A stretch of DNA of 26,206 nucleotides from an uncultured Collinsella sp. (GCA_900551815.1 URXE01000030.1:1-26206); one strand, 5' to 3'. Shown: positions 7,509 to 15,538, numbered from the stretch's first letter. The notes: generated by a model not told the origin, from the sequence alone. Made by a program: numbers and translations.

Positions 7509-9212
7509 TTAGCCCAGCAGGCTCAGGCCAACAGAGATAAACGCCAGGATAACGCCGACGATAGACTCGCCGCCCAGCAGGCCGCTGGCAACGACCAGGC
7601 CCTGCTCCTGGAAGGCGGCATCCTTGGCGGCCTTCTCCTCGTCCGAAAGGCCGGCAGCGGCATCGCGGCGTGCGGCCCACTTGTCGTAGGCGAGTTTAAC
7701 GCAGGAGCCCAGGAAAGCCGTGAGCGACATATAGAACGGCAGGTACACGCCTAGACCGATCATCATGGCCGGAATGCCGAGCCAGTACATGACGATGCCG
7801 GCGATAAAGCCGCCCGCAAACCACGGCACGCTCGGGATGCCCGAGACCATGGTGGCGACCACGCTTGCCTGCGCGGCAACGAAGCTCTTGTCGGGGCCGA
7901 AGGCGTCCGGACCATAGGCGGTGACGAGCGCGACCATGACGGCGGCGGCGACCAGGGCGCCCACGATGCCGCCGATGGCCTGGCCGACCCACTGTGCGCG
8001 CGGATTGGTGCCCAGCACGGCGCCGGCCTTAAAGTCGTTCATGACGTCGCCCGCAAGGCCGCACGCCACGGCCACGATGCCGGCGATAAAGAACAGTTTG
8101 ACCTGCGCGAGCTGTGCGAAGGCAGCCACGATGAGCATGACGATAAGGCCAAAGATCTCCATGGGGTCGATACCCGTCTGACCGCAGCTCTGGGCGCTCA
8201 TGATGGTGGTGACAAAGGTGAACAGCGTGACGATGACGGCCGGGACGGGACCAAGGTCGAGCGCGATGGCAACGATCACAGCGATGGCTGCGGTGCCCAG
8301 GCCGATGATGCCGGCGTCGAGCTTAAGGGAGCCCGAGATGAGTGACTGCTCGTCGGTGTCGGTGGAGCTGTCGGCGGCGAGGCCACGGACGATGCCGGCG
8401 ACCTGCGGCAGGATGTCCTTAAGGACGACGGCGACGCCAAAGCCCATCATAAGACCCATGCCCAGGGACTTGACGATGCCCTGCGCGGTTACGACATCGA
8501 ACAGACCGGCAGCGGTGCCGCCGACGATGATGCCAAAGTTGCCCAGAAGCGCGCCGGCAAACCAGAACGCGACGGGGGCGAAGCCCACCAAAAAGCCGAT
8601 GGACAGCAACATGGGCGAGTTGTAGATGGCAAAGGTCACACCGGGGATATTGAGCGTGCACAGCATGCTGGGCACCACGCCCAGAGCGTCGCGCAGCACG
8701 CTGTAGATGCCTGCGATGGCCATGGAGCCAAAGAGCTGTTTGCCGGTCTTGCCGCCGGCCTCGGTCGCGCGCAGGGTCTGAGCTGCGGCGTTGCCAGTGG
8801 GGAACTCAAGCGCGGCGTCCACGATAAAGTGACGGTGAATGAGTGCCGTCGCCAGAAGGCCCAGGATGGTGCCGGCGAGTGCCACGATAAACATGTCGAG
8901 CCAGCTGATCTGGTCGGCATAGCCCAGCATCCAGGCGCCCGGGATGGTAAACGCCAGGCCGCCGGCGACCATGGCGCCCGCGGACATGATGGTGTGGGTG
9001 ACGTTGGCCTCGTTGAGGCTGGCGTTGCCCATGAGCTTAAGGAAGAACAGCGAAATGACGGCAGCGAAAATGATCGGCCAGGGGAGGGCGCCCATCTTGA
9101 GGGCGGTATAGGCCGAGCTTGCCGTGATGATCACGCAGCCAAGGACGCCGATGACGACGCCGCGCAGCGTGAGTTGCCCGCGCATCGAAGCACGGTTCGA
9201 GGGATTGTTCAT
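7509..9212 (-). CDS. OPT/YSL-family oligopeptide or metal-chelate transporter
   Basis: The 567-residue protein is almost entirely hydrophobic, with roughly 14 or more membrane segments. It begins RGQLTLRGVVIGVLGCVIITASSAYTALKMGALPWPIIFAA, the usual opening of bacterial OPT-family proteins, and has the conserved EFPTGNAAAQTLRA stretch near residue 135-150. Family role: proton-driven uptake of short peptides or metal-siderophore/nicotianamine-type complexes across the inner membrane; the substrate here cannot be told. ATG 9212 follows AAAGGAG at 6-nt spacing. A probable promoter (TATACT at 9328-9323) and a leader with overlapping hairpins precede it. The gene is divergent from coaX. Confidence 0.9.
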   Translation of the reverse strand: MNNPSNRASMRGQLTLRGVVIGVLGCVIITASSAYTALKMGALPWPIIFAAVISLFFLKLMGNASLNEANVTHTIMSAGAMVAGGLAFTIPGAWMLGYADQISWLDMFIVALAGTILGLLATALIHRHFIVDAALEFPTGNAAAQTLRATEAGGKTGKQLFGSMAIAGIYSVLRDALGVVPSMLCTLNIPGVTFAIYNSPMLLSIGFLVGFAPVAFWFAGALLGNFGIIVGGTAAGLFDVVTAQGIVKSLGMGLMMGFGVAVVLKDILPQVAGIVRGLAADSSTDTDEQSLISGSLKLDAGIIGLGTAAIAVIVAIALDLGPVPAVIVTLFTFVTTIMSAQSCGQTGIDPMEIFGLIVMLIVAAFAQLAQVKLFFIAGIVAVACGLAGDVMNDFKAGAVLGTNPRAQWVGQAIGGIVGALVAAAVMVALVTAYGPDAFGPDKSFVAAQASVVATMVSGIPSVPWFAGGFIAGIVMYWLGIPAMMIGLGVYLPFYMSLTAFLGSCVKLAYDKWAARRDAAAGLSDEEKAAKDAAFQEQGLVVASGLLGGESIVGVILAFISVGLSLLG

Positions 9213-9234
9213 ATAGAACTCCTTTGCGTATATC

Positions 9235-9269
9235 CGCTCCCCCCGGGAGCGCCGCTACGGATACGGCGC
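9235..9269 (-). promoter_or_regulatory. Two overlapping hairpins in the OPT transporter leader
   Basis: GCGCCG 9249-9254 pairs with CGGCGC 9264-9269, and CGCTCCC 9235-9241 pairs with GGGAGCG 9245-9251. The two stems share 9249-9251, so both cannot form fully at once. They end about 15 nt before the ribosome site of the transporter gene. This may be a regulatory leader or simply GC-rich sequence. Confidence 0.35.
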
Positions 9270-9322
9270 GGGAAGTCGGGTTACCAAGGGCCGTCGCGTG
9301 AGCTCGCAAACGACCGCGCACC

Positions 9323-9376
9323 AGTATAGCCGCAAGCTAGTCATTTTGGGATGACTGGTTTAGGTAGGCGATATAC
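9323..9376. promoter_or_regulatory. Divergent promoter region with central dyad
   Basis: TATACT at 9371-9376 is a likely -10 box for coaX, and its mirror, AGTATA at 9323-9328 (TATACT on the minus strand), is a likely -10 box for the OPT gene. Midway lies a dyad, AGTCAT (9339-9344) and ATGACT (9351-9356), with partial pairing extending beyond it. No good -35 box is seen for either side, which fits activator- or repressor-dependent control, but this is inference. Confidence 0.5.
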
Positions 9377-9404
9377 TGCTGGGCAGACGAAAGGAGCGCC
9401 GACG

Positions 9405-10256
9405 ATGCTTAATGGGTGCGCATATATATTGACGGTCGACGTGGGCAACACGTTCATTCGTTTTGGCCTGTTTGCCGAGGATTCGGCCGCGGCGCAGGAA
9501 TGTCCGCTTGCGACGTGCGAGATCACCACGCCGTCGAGCATCACAGCAGACGAGGCGCGCATGCGTCTCGTGCAGGTCATGGCCGCACTGGCGGCCGATG
9601 CGGGCATGCCGGGTGCGCTTGTGCCCGCGGCTGCTGTGCTGAGCTGCGTGGTCCCGGCGCTCGAGCGCCCGTGGAAGGCAGCGCTTTCCCGTACCTGCAC
9701 GGGGCGCGTGCTCACCGTGGGGCCGGGACTTAAGACCGGCATACCCGTGCATTACGATGACCCGGCCGAGATCGGCCCCGACCGCATCGCCGATGCCGTG
9801 GCGGCCCGCGCCGTCTACGGCTCGCCGTGCATTGTGATCGACCTGGGCACGACGACCAATATCGAGGTGATCGACGCGCACGGCACCTTTGTCGGCGGCG
9901 TCATCGCGCCCGGTCTGGCGCTCGGCGCCCGCTCGCTTTCGGCGGCAGCAGCGCGCCTACCCCAGGTTGAGCCCTCGGCGCCGACACACGTCATCGGCCG
10001 CAACACGCGCGAGGCCATGCGCTCGGGTGTGGTTCTGGGCGAGGTGGCACGCATCGACGGCATGCTCGACATGGTGCTTGCCGAGATGCGCGCGACCAAG
10101 GCTGCGGGGGAGGGCGATGTGCCCATCGTCATTACCGGCGACGATGCCGAGGCACTTGCGGCCCTTGTCGGTCATAGCCTGACGGTCGATGACGCGTTGA
10201 CGCTGCGGGGTCTCGCCGAGCTCTACCACATCAACCAAAAGCCCCGCCGTGCGTAG
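9405..10256 (+). CDS. coaX: Type III pantothenate kinase
   Basis: This 283-residue protein phosphorylates pantothenate with ATP in the first step of coenzyme A synthesis. It shows the CoaX signature ILTVDVGNTFIRFGLF with the P-loop-like DVGNT at residues 12-16, GPDRIAD at 124-130 and DLGTTTNIEVID near 146. This is followed by GTFVGGVIAPGLALGARSL and a C-terminal ITGDDAEAL segment in place of the common ITGG. Length is slightly above the usual 250-265. The frame is open back to an ATG at 9351, but ATG 9405 follows AAAGGAG by 8 nt and matches the family start. Type III enzymes are insensitive to CoA feedback, by family knowledge. It is probably the first gene of a rightward group. Confidence 0.93.
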   Translation: MLNGCAYILTVDVGNTFIRFGLFAEDSAAAQECPLATCEITTPSSITADEARMRLVQVMAALAADAGMPGALVPAAAVLSCVVPALERPWKAALSRTCTGRVLTVGPGLKTGIPVHYDDPAEIGPDRIADAVAARAVYGSPCIVIDLGTTTNIEVIDAHGTFVGGVIAPGLALGARSLSAAAARLPQVEPSAPTHVIGRNTREAMRSGVVLGEVARIDGMLDMVLAEMRATKAAGEGDVPIVITGDDAEALAALVGHSLTVDDALTLRGLAELYHINQKPRRA

Positions 10257-10339
10257 CGATGGGGGCGGTGAGACAAAAACGTCTCCACCTTTCACCTGCT
10301 ACAATGGGTCAAACTATTGCGATTTCGGAGGTGTCTGCC

Positions 10340-10864
10340 ATGTCGGACGATCTTCATCAAACCGCGTCGGGCAAGCGCCGCGACGTCATTAGCTGGGATG
10401 AGTTCTTTATGAGCGTGGCCATCGCCGCGCAGCGCCGCAGTAAGGACCCCAACACGCAGGTGGGCGCGTGCATCGCCAACACCAACCACCGCATCCTTTC
10501 GGTGGGCTACAACGGTACGCCCTCGGCGCTCAACGACGACTTTTTCCCGTGGGGCACGAGCGACGACCCGTTGCAGGATAAGCACAACTACGTGGTGCAT
10601 GCCGAGGCAAACGCCGTGCTCAACTACCGCGGCTCGCTCAAAGACCTTGAGGGTTCCACGGTCTACGTCACGCTGTTCCCGTGCCACGACTGCGCCAAGA
10701 TCCTGGCGCAGGTGGGCGTGGGCGAGGTCGTCTACCTGGACAATAAGTACGCCGATACCGACGACGGCCGTATCAGCCGCCGCATTCTCGACTCCTGCGG
10801 CATCAGCTACCGCCAGGTCATCGTCGATGTCCAGATTGGTACCGGGGGACAGGCTCGGCAGTAG
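10340..10864 (+). CDS. Deoxycytidylate (dCMP) deaminase family protein
   Basis: The 174-residue product has the zinc-dependent cytidine/deoxycytidylate deaminase motifs HAEANAVL (His87, catalytic Glu89) and PCHDC (Cys115, Cys118). It also has the dCMP-deaminase-like stretch RSKDPNTQVGACIANTNHRILSVGYNGTP. Known role: dCMP to dUMP for thymidylate synthesis, in the cytoplasm. The family also includes the ComEB-type proteins, so that name would be possible too. The ATG at 10340 follows GGAGGTG; an upstream in-frame start at 10259 lacks a ribosome site. TACAAT near 10299-10304 could be a -10 box. A small GAGAC/GTCTC hairpin lies just before it. Confidence 0.88.
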   Translation: MSDDLHQTASGKRRDVISWDEFFMSVAIAAQRRSKDPNTQVGACIANTNHRILSVGYNGTPSALNDDFFPWGTSDDPLQDKHNYVVHAEANAVLNYRGSLKDLEGSTVYVTLFPCHDCAKILAQVGVGEVVYLDNKYADTDDGRISRRILDSCGISYRQVIVDVQIGTGGQARQ

Positions 10865-11033
10865 CGCGTGCCAACGCAGCTGGCGTCAAAACAGCCAAAA
10901 GAGCCCCGTCCCAAATTGACTACTCGTGAAAGTCGCGTCTGCGCGCATGGACGGCTCGTGAGCGGGTACATGGCTGTAGTAACATAGCTTCTGTCCGCGG
11001 GCGTGCCCGCGTTATTGTGAGAAAGGAGCCCCT

Positions 11034-11312
11034 GTGGCTGTTAACGAAGAGCTGCTTAAGAAGGTTCTTGAAGAGATTCGCCCCAACCTGCAGGCCGACG
11101 GCGGCGATATGGAGTATGTGGGCGTCGACGACGAGGGCGTCGTCAAGCTGGAGCTGCAGGGCGCCTGCGCCGGCTGCCCCATGAGCTCGCTAACTCTTTC
11201 CATGGGTATCGAGCGCATCCTGAAGGAGCACGTGCCCGGCGTTACCCGCGTCGAGCAGGTCAATGCTTCCGGCGAGGCTGAGGACCTGTACGACGAGTAC
11301 GCGCCGTTCTAA
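11034..11312 (+). CDS. NifU C-terminal domain (Nfu-type) Fe-S cluster scaffold protein
   Basis: The 92-residue product consists of a single Nfu domain: LLKKVLEEIRPNLQADGGDMEYVGVDDEGVVKLELQGACAGCPMSSLTL. The CAGC cysteines at 45 and 48 would bind a bridging Fe-S cluster between subunits. Family role: carrying or assembling Fe-S clusters for delivery to target enzymes in the cytoplasm. Translation starts at GTG 11034 after GAAAGGAG. The gene is alone between a 169-bp gap and a terminator. A link to Fe-S proteins such as the giant activase upstream is plausible but not shown. Confidence 0.93.
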   Translation: MAVNEELLKKVLEEIRPNLQADGGDMEYVGVDDEGVVKLELQGACAGCPMSSLTLSMGIERILKEHVPGVTRVEQVNASGEAEDLYDEYAPF

Positions 11313-11361
11313 GATGCGAAAGCTGCGGACGGTACGCTCCGCATAGACGTTACGCCCAGAT

Positions 11362-11394
11362 ATGCGGCTGCGAGCACAAGGCCCGCGGCCGCAT
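11362..11394 (+). terminator. Probable terminator after the Nfu gene
   Basis: ATGCGGCTGCG (11362-11372) pairs with CGCGGCCGCAT (11384-11394) with one wobble, over an 11-nt loop. The T-tract is poor (TTTGTAT across the end), so termination may be partial and allow read-through into lgt. Confidence 0.6.
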
Positions 11395-11420
11395 TTGTAT
11401 GTAGGGAGCAGGGGATCGAT

Positions 11421-12242
11421 ATGCTCAACGACCTCTACCATATGCTTGACCCCGTTGCGATCTCGGCGGGCCCCATCACGATCTACTGGTACGGTCTGGC
11501 CTATGTGGTCGGCGCTCTGCTCACGGCGGTCGTTATGTACCGCACGCAGCGTCGTTGGGGCTTCGACATCACGATCGATGACCTGACGAGCGTCGTGGTC
11601 GGCGCGGTCTTTGGCCTCATCATCGGCGCGCGCCTGTTCTACGTCGTCTTTTACGGCGATGGCTACTATTGGACTCACCCGCTCGAGATCTTTGCCACCA
11701 ACGAGGGCGGCATGAGCTTCCACGGTGGCCTGGTGGGCGGCATCTTGGGCGGCATCATCGTGTGCCGCATGTACAAGCTTGATGCATGGACCGTCGCCGA
11801 CCTTGCCGTGATCGGCGCCCCGCTGGCCCTGTGCCTGGGCCGTTGTGCCAATTTCGTCAACGGTGAGCTGTGGGGTAAGCCGACCGATCTGCCCTGGGGT
11901 GTGGTCTTTGGCGGCACCGCGGGCGATATGCCGCGTCATCCTTCCCAGCTCTATGAGGCATTCCTAGAGGGCATCGTGCTCTTCTGTATTTTGCAGGTGC
12001 TCAGCCGCAAAAAGCCGCTGCTGCCCCAGGGTACGTTTATGGGCGTGTTCGTGATGGGGTACGGCATCGTCCGCTTTCTCGTTGAGTTCGTGCGCGTGCC
12101 CGATGCCCAGCTGGGTTATCTGCTGGGAGGCGTCATCACCATGGGTCAGCTGCTGAGCTTGCCGCTCGTGATCGCCGGCCTAGCGCTCATCATCTTCGCC
12201 CGACACCGCAATCGCCCCCAGCGCATCTACCTCGACGCCTAA
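11421..12242 (+). CDS. lgt: Prolipoprotein diacylglyceryl transferase
   Basis: The 273-residue integral membrane enzyme transfers diacylglycerol from phosphatidylglycerol to the lipobox cysteine of prolipoproteins. It shows the family hallmarks: an N-terminal segment with ITIYWYGLAYVVGALL, the His-Gly-Gly loop MSFHGGLVGG (His101) and the Lgt signature GRCANFVNGELWG (140-152, with Arg141, Asn144 and Glu149). Near the end comes RHPSQLYEAFLEG, and FLVEFVRVPD belongs to the last third. Several membrane segments span the length, which is usual for the family. ATG 11421 follows a GGGAGCAGGGG purine-rich site. Two small hairpin elements follow the stop codon. Confidence 0.96.
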   Translation: MLNDLYHMLDPVAISAGPITIYWYGLAYVVGALLTAVVMYRTQRRWGFDITIDDLTSVVVGAVFGLIIGARLFYVVFYGDGYYWTHPLEIFATNEGGMSFHGGLVGGILGGIIVCRMYKLDAWTVADLAVIGAPLALCLGRCANFVNGELWGKPTDLPWGVVFGGTAGDMPRHPSQLYEAFLEGIVLFCILQVLSRKKPLLPQGTFMGVFVMGYGIVRFLVEFVRVPDAQLGYLLGGVITMGQLLSLPLVIAGLALIIFARHRNRPQRIYLDA

Positions 12243-12247
12243 CCAAG

Positions 12248-12282
12248 ACCACCACAAAGGGGACAGGCACCTTTGTGGTGGT
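12248..12282. repeat. GGGACAGG-loop hairpin, copy 1
   Basis: A perfect 12-bp stem (ACCACCACAAAG 12248-12259 with its complement at 12271-12282) encloses the 11-nt loop GGGACAGGCAC. It lies 5 nt after the lgt stop codon. The same loop with a different stem recurs at 12325-12363 (opposite strand) and 14568-14600. Confidence 0.85.
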
Positions 12283-12324
12283 TCGCTGGACAGCGATGAC
12301 AGAACCGTAACGTTTTCCCAGATA

Positions 12325-12363
12325 AAACCTGCCAAAATGAACCTGTCCCTTTTTGGCAGGTTT
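12325..12363. repeat. GGGACAGG-loop hairpin, copy 2 (inverted orientation)
   Basis: A perfect 13-bp stem (AAACCTGCCAAAA 12325-12337 with 12351-12363) encloses TGAACCTGTCCCT, which on the minus strand reads AGGGACAGGTTCA. It ends 19 nt before the GTG start of the next gene and touches its ribosome-site region. Confidence 0.85.
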
Positions 12364-12382
12364 CTAGAAAGGCTTTCGGACT

Positions 12383-14566
12383 GTGAAGGATTCCGACCTC
12401 TCCACAACGGCTGCGCGCGACGCCGCCCGCATCGTCTGGTTTAAGCGCTACCCCGCCAAGCAGACGCTCATCGCATTTTTGCTCGCGCTGTTGGCGACCA
12501 CGGCGTTTTCCATCGATCCCGCCCCGGTGTCGAGCAACGCAGTCTTGGCGATTGACCCCAAAGCCTCGGGCATGCTGTACGTGTGCTACGAGGTGCTCCT
12601 CTCGTTTGCCGGCCATACCGACGCGGTCATGCTGCTTGCGCTTGCCTGCCTGCTCACGCTGCCATTTCGCTACGTGTTCTTTGGCCGCGGCGACGCTTGG
12701 CGTCCCTCGGTGATCCTTCCGTCGCTGTTCTTTGCCGTCTGCATGGTGTTTGGCCGCAGCTACGACCTCACCGATTCGGCCGAGATCGTGCTCGGCGACA
12801 AGGCCCGCATAATCTGCGCCTGGATAGGCGGTGCGGGCTGGATGCTCTTGGCGGTCGTTGCCTTCTACCTCGCCTTTGAGTGTCTAGATTGGCTGAGCTC
12901 TCGGCGCATTCCGTTTTCCGAAGCGCACTTTGGCCGCGTATGGCGTGTGGCTCACGCCGTACTCTCGGTCCATCCCTTTGCCGGGCCCTTCCTGGTGCTT
13001 ATGATCGCCTGGGCGCCCACGCTCATCGCTTCGCTGCCTGGCCTTTTTATGGGAGATACGGGCGCGCAGATTCGCCAGTGGTTCAACTATCCCAACGGCA
13101 CGAGTGACTACCTGCGTCTGCTCAATCCCAATGTGTTGCTCAACGGACATCATCCCGTGGTGCACACGGCTATCATCGGTTCGTGCGTCCAGCTGGGGCT
13201 TTCGTTGTTCAACAGCGCCAACGCAGGTCTTGCCATCTACACCTGCGCTCAGTTCGTCATTACGGCCGCCTGCATGGCCTATTCCATCTCGTCGCTGCGC
13301 AAGCTGGGCGTGAGCCTGCCGGTCCGCGGCGTGATCCTGCTGTTCTTTGTGTTTATGCCCATGTTCTCCAACTACGCGGCCCTGCTTACCAAAGATGTGC
13401 TGTTTGCCGACGCGTTTTTGGTGCTGTTGGTGCAGACCGTGAAGCTCGTGGCCTGCGGCCTGCCCCGTCGCGATGCCAATGCCGAGCGTGCGGGCGAACA
13501 GAGGCCCGTGCTCTTTGCGCGCCATGATTGGCTGCTGCTCGCTCTGGGCGCCATGGGTTCCACGTTTCTGCGTAACGGCGGCCTGGTATTTCCCCTGGCG
13601 GCATGCGTAATCGCGTCGGCGTTTTGCGCATGGGACGCGCATGTGGCTCATCGTGCAGCCAAGCAGGCTGGTGCTGCGCCTTCGGGCGCCACGCCGCGCT
13701 TCCGCTGGGTCGGCGTCCTCGCGGTGCTCGCGCTCTGCCTTGCCTCCAACACGTACTTCACCAAGGTCTTTATGCCGGCACACGACATTACGCCTGGTTC
13801 CAAGCGCGAAATCCTCTCGATTCCGTTCCAGCAGACGGCTCGTTTCGTCCAAAAGCACGATGGCCTTAACTCGGGCGTCAACCCCACGGTTAAGGAGGAC
13901 GGCACCATCGTGGAGGCTCCTTGCGACGGCTTGGTGACCGACGAAGAGCGTGCCGTGATCGATCGTGTGCTCAAGTACGAGAACCTGGGCCGCCGTTACA
14001 ACCCGGATAAGTCGGACGCCGTCAAAAATTGCTTTAACGAGTATGCCTCGCAGGAGGACATCAAGGCCTATTTTGAGGTGTGGGCCCAGATGTTCAAAAA
14101 GGACCCCGGGTGCTATATCTCGGCGCTCATCAATAACTACTATGGGTATTTTTATCCGAGCGCTCGCGACGCATGGGTCTACAGCACGGCGCGCAGTGCC
14201 GAGATAATGGCAAAGCCCGATAACCTCAAGTACTTTGACTTCCATCCGGTCGATAGCAAGGTTGTGCGCTGGTGCGACCACCTGATCAACCTGTATCGCG
14301 TGGCGGTGCAGCGCATCCCGTTTATCTCGCTCGCCATGAGCTCGGCCACCTATGTGTGGATCATGATCGCCGTGGTGGTCTATCTGCTACGTCGTCATTC
14401 GTGGCGCGGGCTGGTCATTTGGGTGCCGCTGCTGGGCGTGCTCGCCGTGTGCCTGATCGGTCCCTGCAATGGCTCGACCTACATGCGCTACCTGTATCCG
14501 GTCATCGCCTGCATGCCCTTTGCCATCGGCGCCACCATCACCCGCAGCGACCTCCTCTGGTCCTAA
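12383..14566 (+). CDS. DUF6020-like multi-pass membrane protein, putative GT-C type glycosyltransferase
   Basis: The 727-residue protein has about 12 or more hydrophobic segments and one large soluble region (roughly 470-610). The motif MGDTGAQIRQWF (Asp225) and then LNGHHPVVHT near 253 look like the first extracytoplasmic loop of GT-C-fold transferases. The soluble part IPFQQTARFVQKHDG...LKYENLGRRYNPDKSDAVKN...GYFYPSARDAW is what I recognise from DUF6020 proteins. The reaction is unknown; a role in cell-wall polymer or glycan modification is inference. Translation starts at GTG 12383, with GAAAGG upstream. The C-terminus holds paired membrane helices ending CMPFAIGATITRSDLLWS. The gene is bracketed on both sides by GGGACAGG-loop hairpins. 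Confidence 0.72.
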   Translation: MKDSDLSTTAARDAARIVWFKRYPAKQTLIAFLLALLATTAFSIDPAPVSSNAVLAIDPKASGMLYVCYEVLLSFAGHTDAVMLLALACLLTLPFRYVFFGRGDAWRPSVILPSLFFAVCMVFGRSYDLTDSAEIVLGDKARIICAWIGGAGWMLLAVVAFYLAFECLDWLSSRRIPFSEAHFGRVWRVAHAVLSVHPFAGPFLVLMIAWAPTLIASLPGLFMGDTGAQIRQWFNYPNGTSDYLRLLNPNVLLNGHHPVVHTAIIGSCVQLGLSLFNSANAGLAIYTCAQFVITAACMAYSISSLRKLGVSLPVRGVILLFFVFMPMFSNYAALLTKDVLFADAFLVLLVQTVKLVACGLPRRDANAERAGEQRPVLFARHDWLLLALGAMGSTFLRNGGLVFPLAACVIASAFCAWDAHVAHRAAKQAGAAPSGATPRFRWVGVLAVLALCLASNTYFTKVFMPAHDITPGSKREILSIPFQQTARFVQKHDGLNSGVNPTVKEDGTIVEAPCDGLVTDEERAVIDRVLKYENLGRRYNPDKSDAVKNCFNEYASQEDIKAYFEVWAQMFKKDPGCYISALINNYYGYFYPSARDAWVYSTARSAEIMAKPDNLKYFDFHPVDSKVVRWCDHLINLYRVAVQRIPFISLAMSSATYVWIMIAVVVYLLRRHSWRGLVIWVPLLGVLAVCLIGPCNGSTYMRYLYPVIACMPFAIGATITRSDLLWS

Positions 14567-14567
14567 T

Positions 14568-14600
14568 TTGGTGCAAAGGGGACAGGTTACTTTGCACCAA
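14568..14600. repeat. GGGACAGG-loop hairpin, copy 3
   Basis: A perfect 11-bp stem (TTGGTGCAAAG 14568-14578 with 14590-14600) encloses the 11-nt loop GGGACAGGTTA. It begins directly after the stop codon of the DUF6020-like gene. Confidence 0.85.
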
Positions 14601-14607
14601 GGGGCTG

Positions 14608-14670
14608 TATCATCACGACGCCTTCATTTTGGGGTTTATCTCGCAGGCCAGTAGGTATATCATAACGACG
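14608..14670 (+). repeat. Direct repeat pair TATCATMACGACG
   Basis: TATCATCACGACG at 14608-14620 recurs as TATCATAACGACG at 14658-14670, so the starts are 50 bp apart and one base differs. Both lie upstream of yebC. They may be paired regulator sites or chance. Confidence 0.35.
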
Positions 14671-14731
14671 TTTGTTTATATTGCCCGAGCATCTGCGCTG
14701 GGCTTTAGGTCGAAACCGATAGGAGACACGT

Positions 14732-15538
14732 ATGTCCGGACACTCTAAGTGGGCCACAACCAAGCATCGTAAGGGCGCGCAGGACGCCAAGCGTTCCGCC
14801 CTCTTCTCCAAGCTGAGCCGCAACATCACCGTTGCTGCCCGTCTCGGCGGCGACCCGCTGCCCGAGAACAACGCCAGCCTCGCCGCTGCCGTTGCTAAGG
14901 CCAAGGCTCAGTCCATGCCCAAGGACAAGATCAAGTCCGCTATCGACAAGGCCTTCGGTTCGGGTGCCGATGCCGCCGTCTACGAGAACATCGTGTACGA
15001 GGGCTACGGTCCCGCCGGTGTCGCCGTCTACGTTGACTGCCTGACCGACAACCGCAACCGCACCGCCGCCGATGTCCGTTCCGCCTTCTCCCACGCTGGT
15101 GGTAACCTGGGCACCTCGGGCTCCGTCGCCTTCCAGTTTGAGCGCAAGGGCCAGATCGTCGTCGCCAAGGAGATTCTGGACGAGAACGCCAAGAAGGAGA
15201 CCATGATCGCCAACGGTCCTGCCGGTGACGAGGATGAGTTCATGATGGCCATCGCCGAGGCCGGTGGCGAGGACTACGAGGACGCCGGCGAGGAGTGGAT
15301 CGTCTGGACCGCTGCTAACGACGTCATGGCTGTCTCCAAGGCGCTCGAGGAGCAGGGCGTCCAGGTCAAGGGCTCCGAGACCACCATGGTCCCGACCACC
15401 CCGACCGAGGTTTCCGGCGCCGACGCCAAGAAGGTCCAGCGCCTCATCGACCGTCTCGAGGAGCTCGACGACGTCCAGGACGTCTACAGCACCATGGACA
15501 TGACCGACGAGGTCATCGCTGCCCTCGAGGAGGAGTAG
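14732..15538 (+). CDS. yebC: YebC/PmpR family protein (transcription/translation regulator)
   Basis: The 268-residue protein opens with the diagnostic MSGHSKWATTKHRKGAQDAKRSALFSKLSRNITVAAR. It carries the three YebC domains, with YEGYGPAGVAVYVDCLTDNRNRTAADVRSAFSHAGGNLGTSGSVAFQF near 88-135. Family members bind DNA as regulators (PmpR); other members have been linked to translation of proline-rich or stalled messages. It is about 20-25 residues longer than usual, because of an acidic insert near 175-190 (EAGGEDYEDAGEE) and an acidic tail. ATG 14732 follows AGGAG. Strong use of C-ending codons suggests high expression. A terminator follows. Confidence 0.93.
   Translation: MSGHSKWATTKHRKGAQDAKRSALFSKLSRNITVAARLGGDPLPENNASLAAAVAKAKAQSMPKDKIKSAIDKAFGSGADAAVYENIVYEGYGPAGVAVYVDCLTDNRNRTAADVRSAFSHAGGNLGTSGSVAFQFERKGQIVVAKEILDENAKKETMIANGPAGDEDEFMMAIAEAGGEDYEDAGEEWIVWTAANDVMAVSKALEEQGVQVKGSETTMVPTTPTEVSGADAKKVQRLIDRLEELDDVQDVYSTMDMTDEVIAALEEE

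Noticed and set aside
9351..9404. An upstream start for coaX giving 18 extra residues.
   Set aside because: It would include the likely -10 box and lacks a ribosome site, while ATG 9405 has AAAGGAG.
12884..14281. A long minus-strand open frame (465 codons) opposite the DUF6020-like gene.
   Set aside because: It is antisense to a coherent membrane protein and has an implausible His/Arg/Gln-rich composition.
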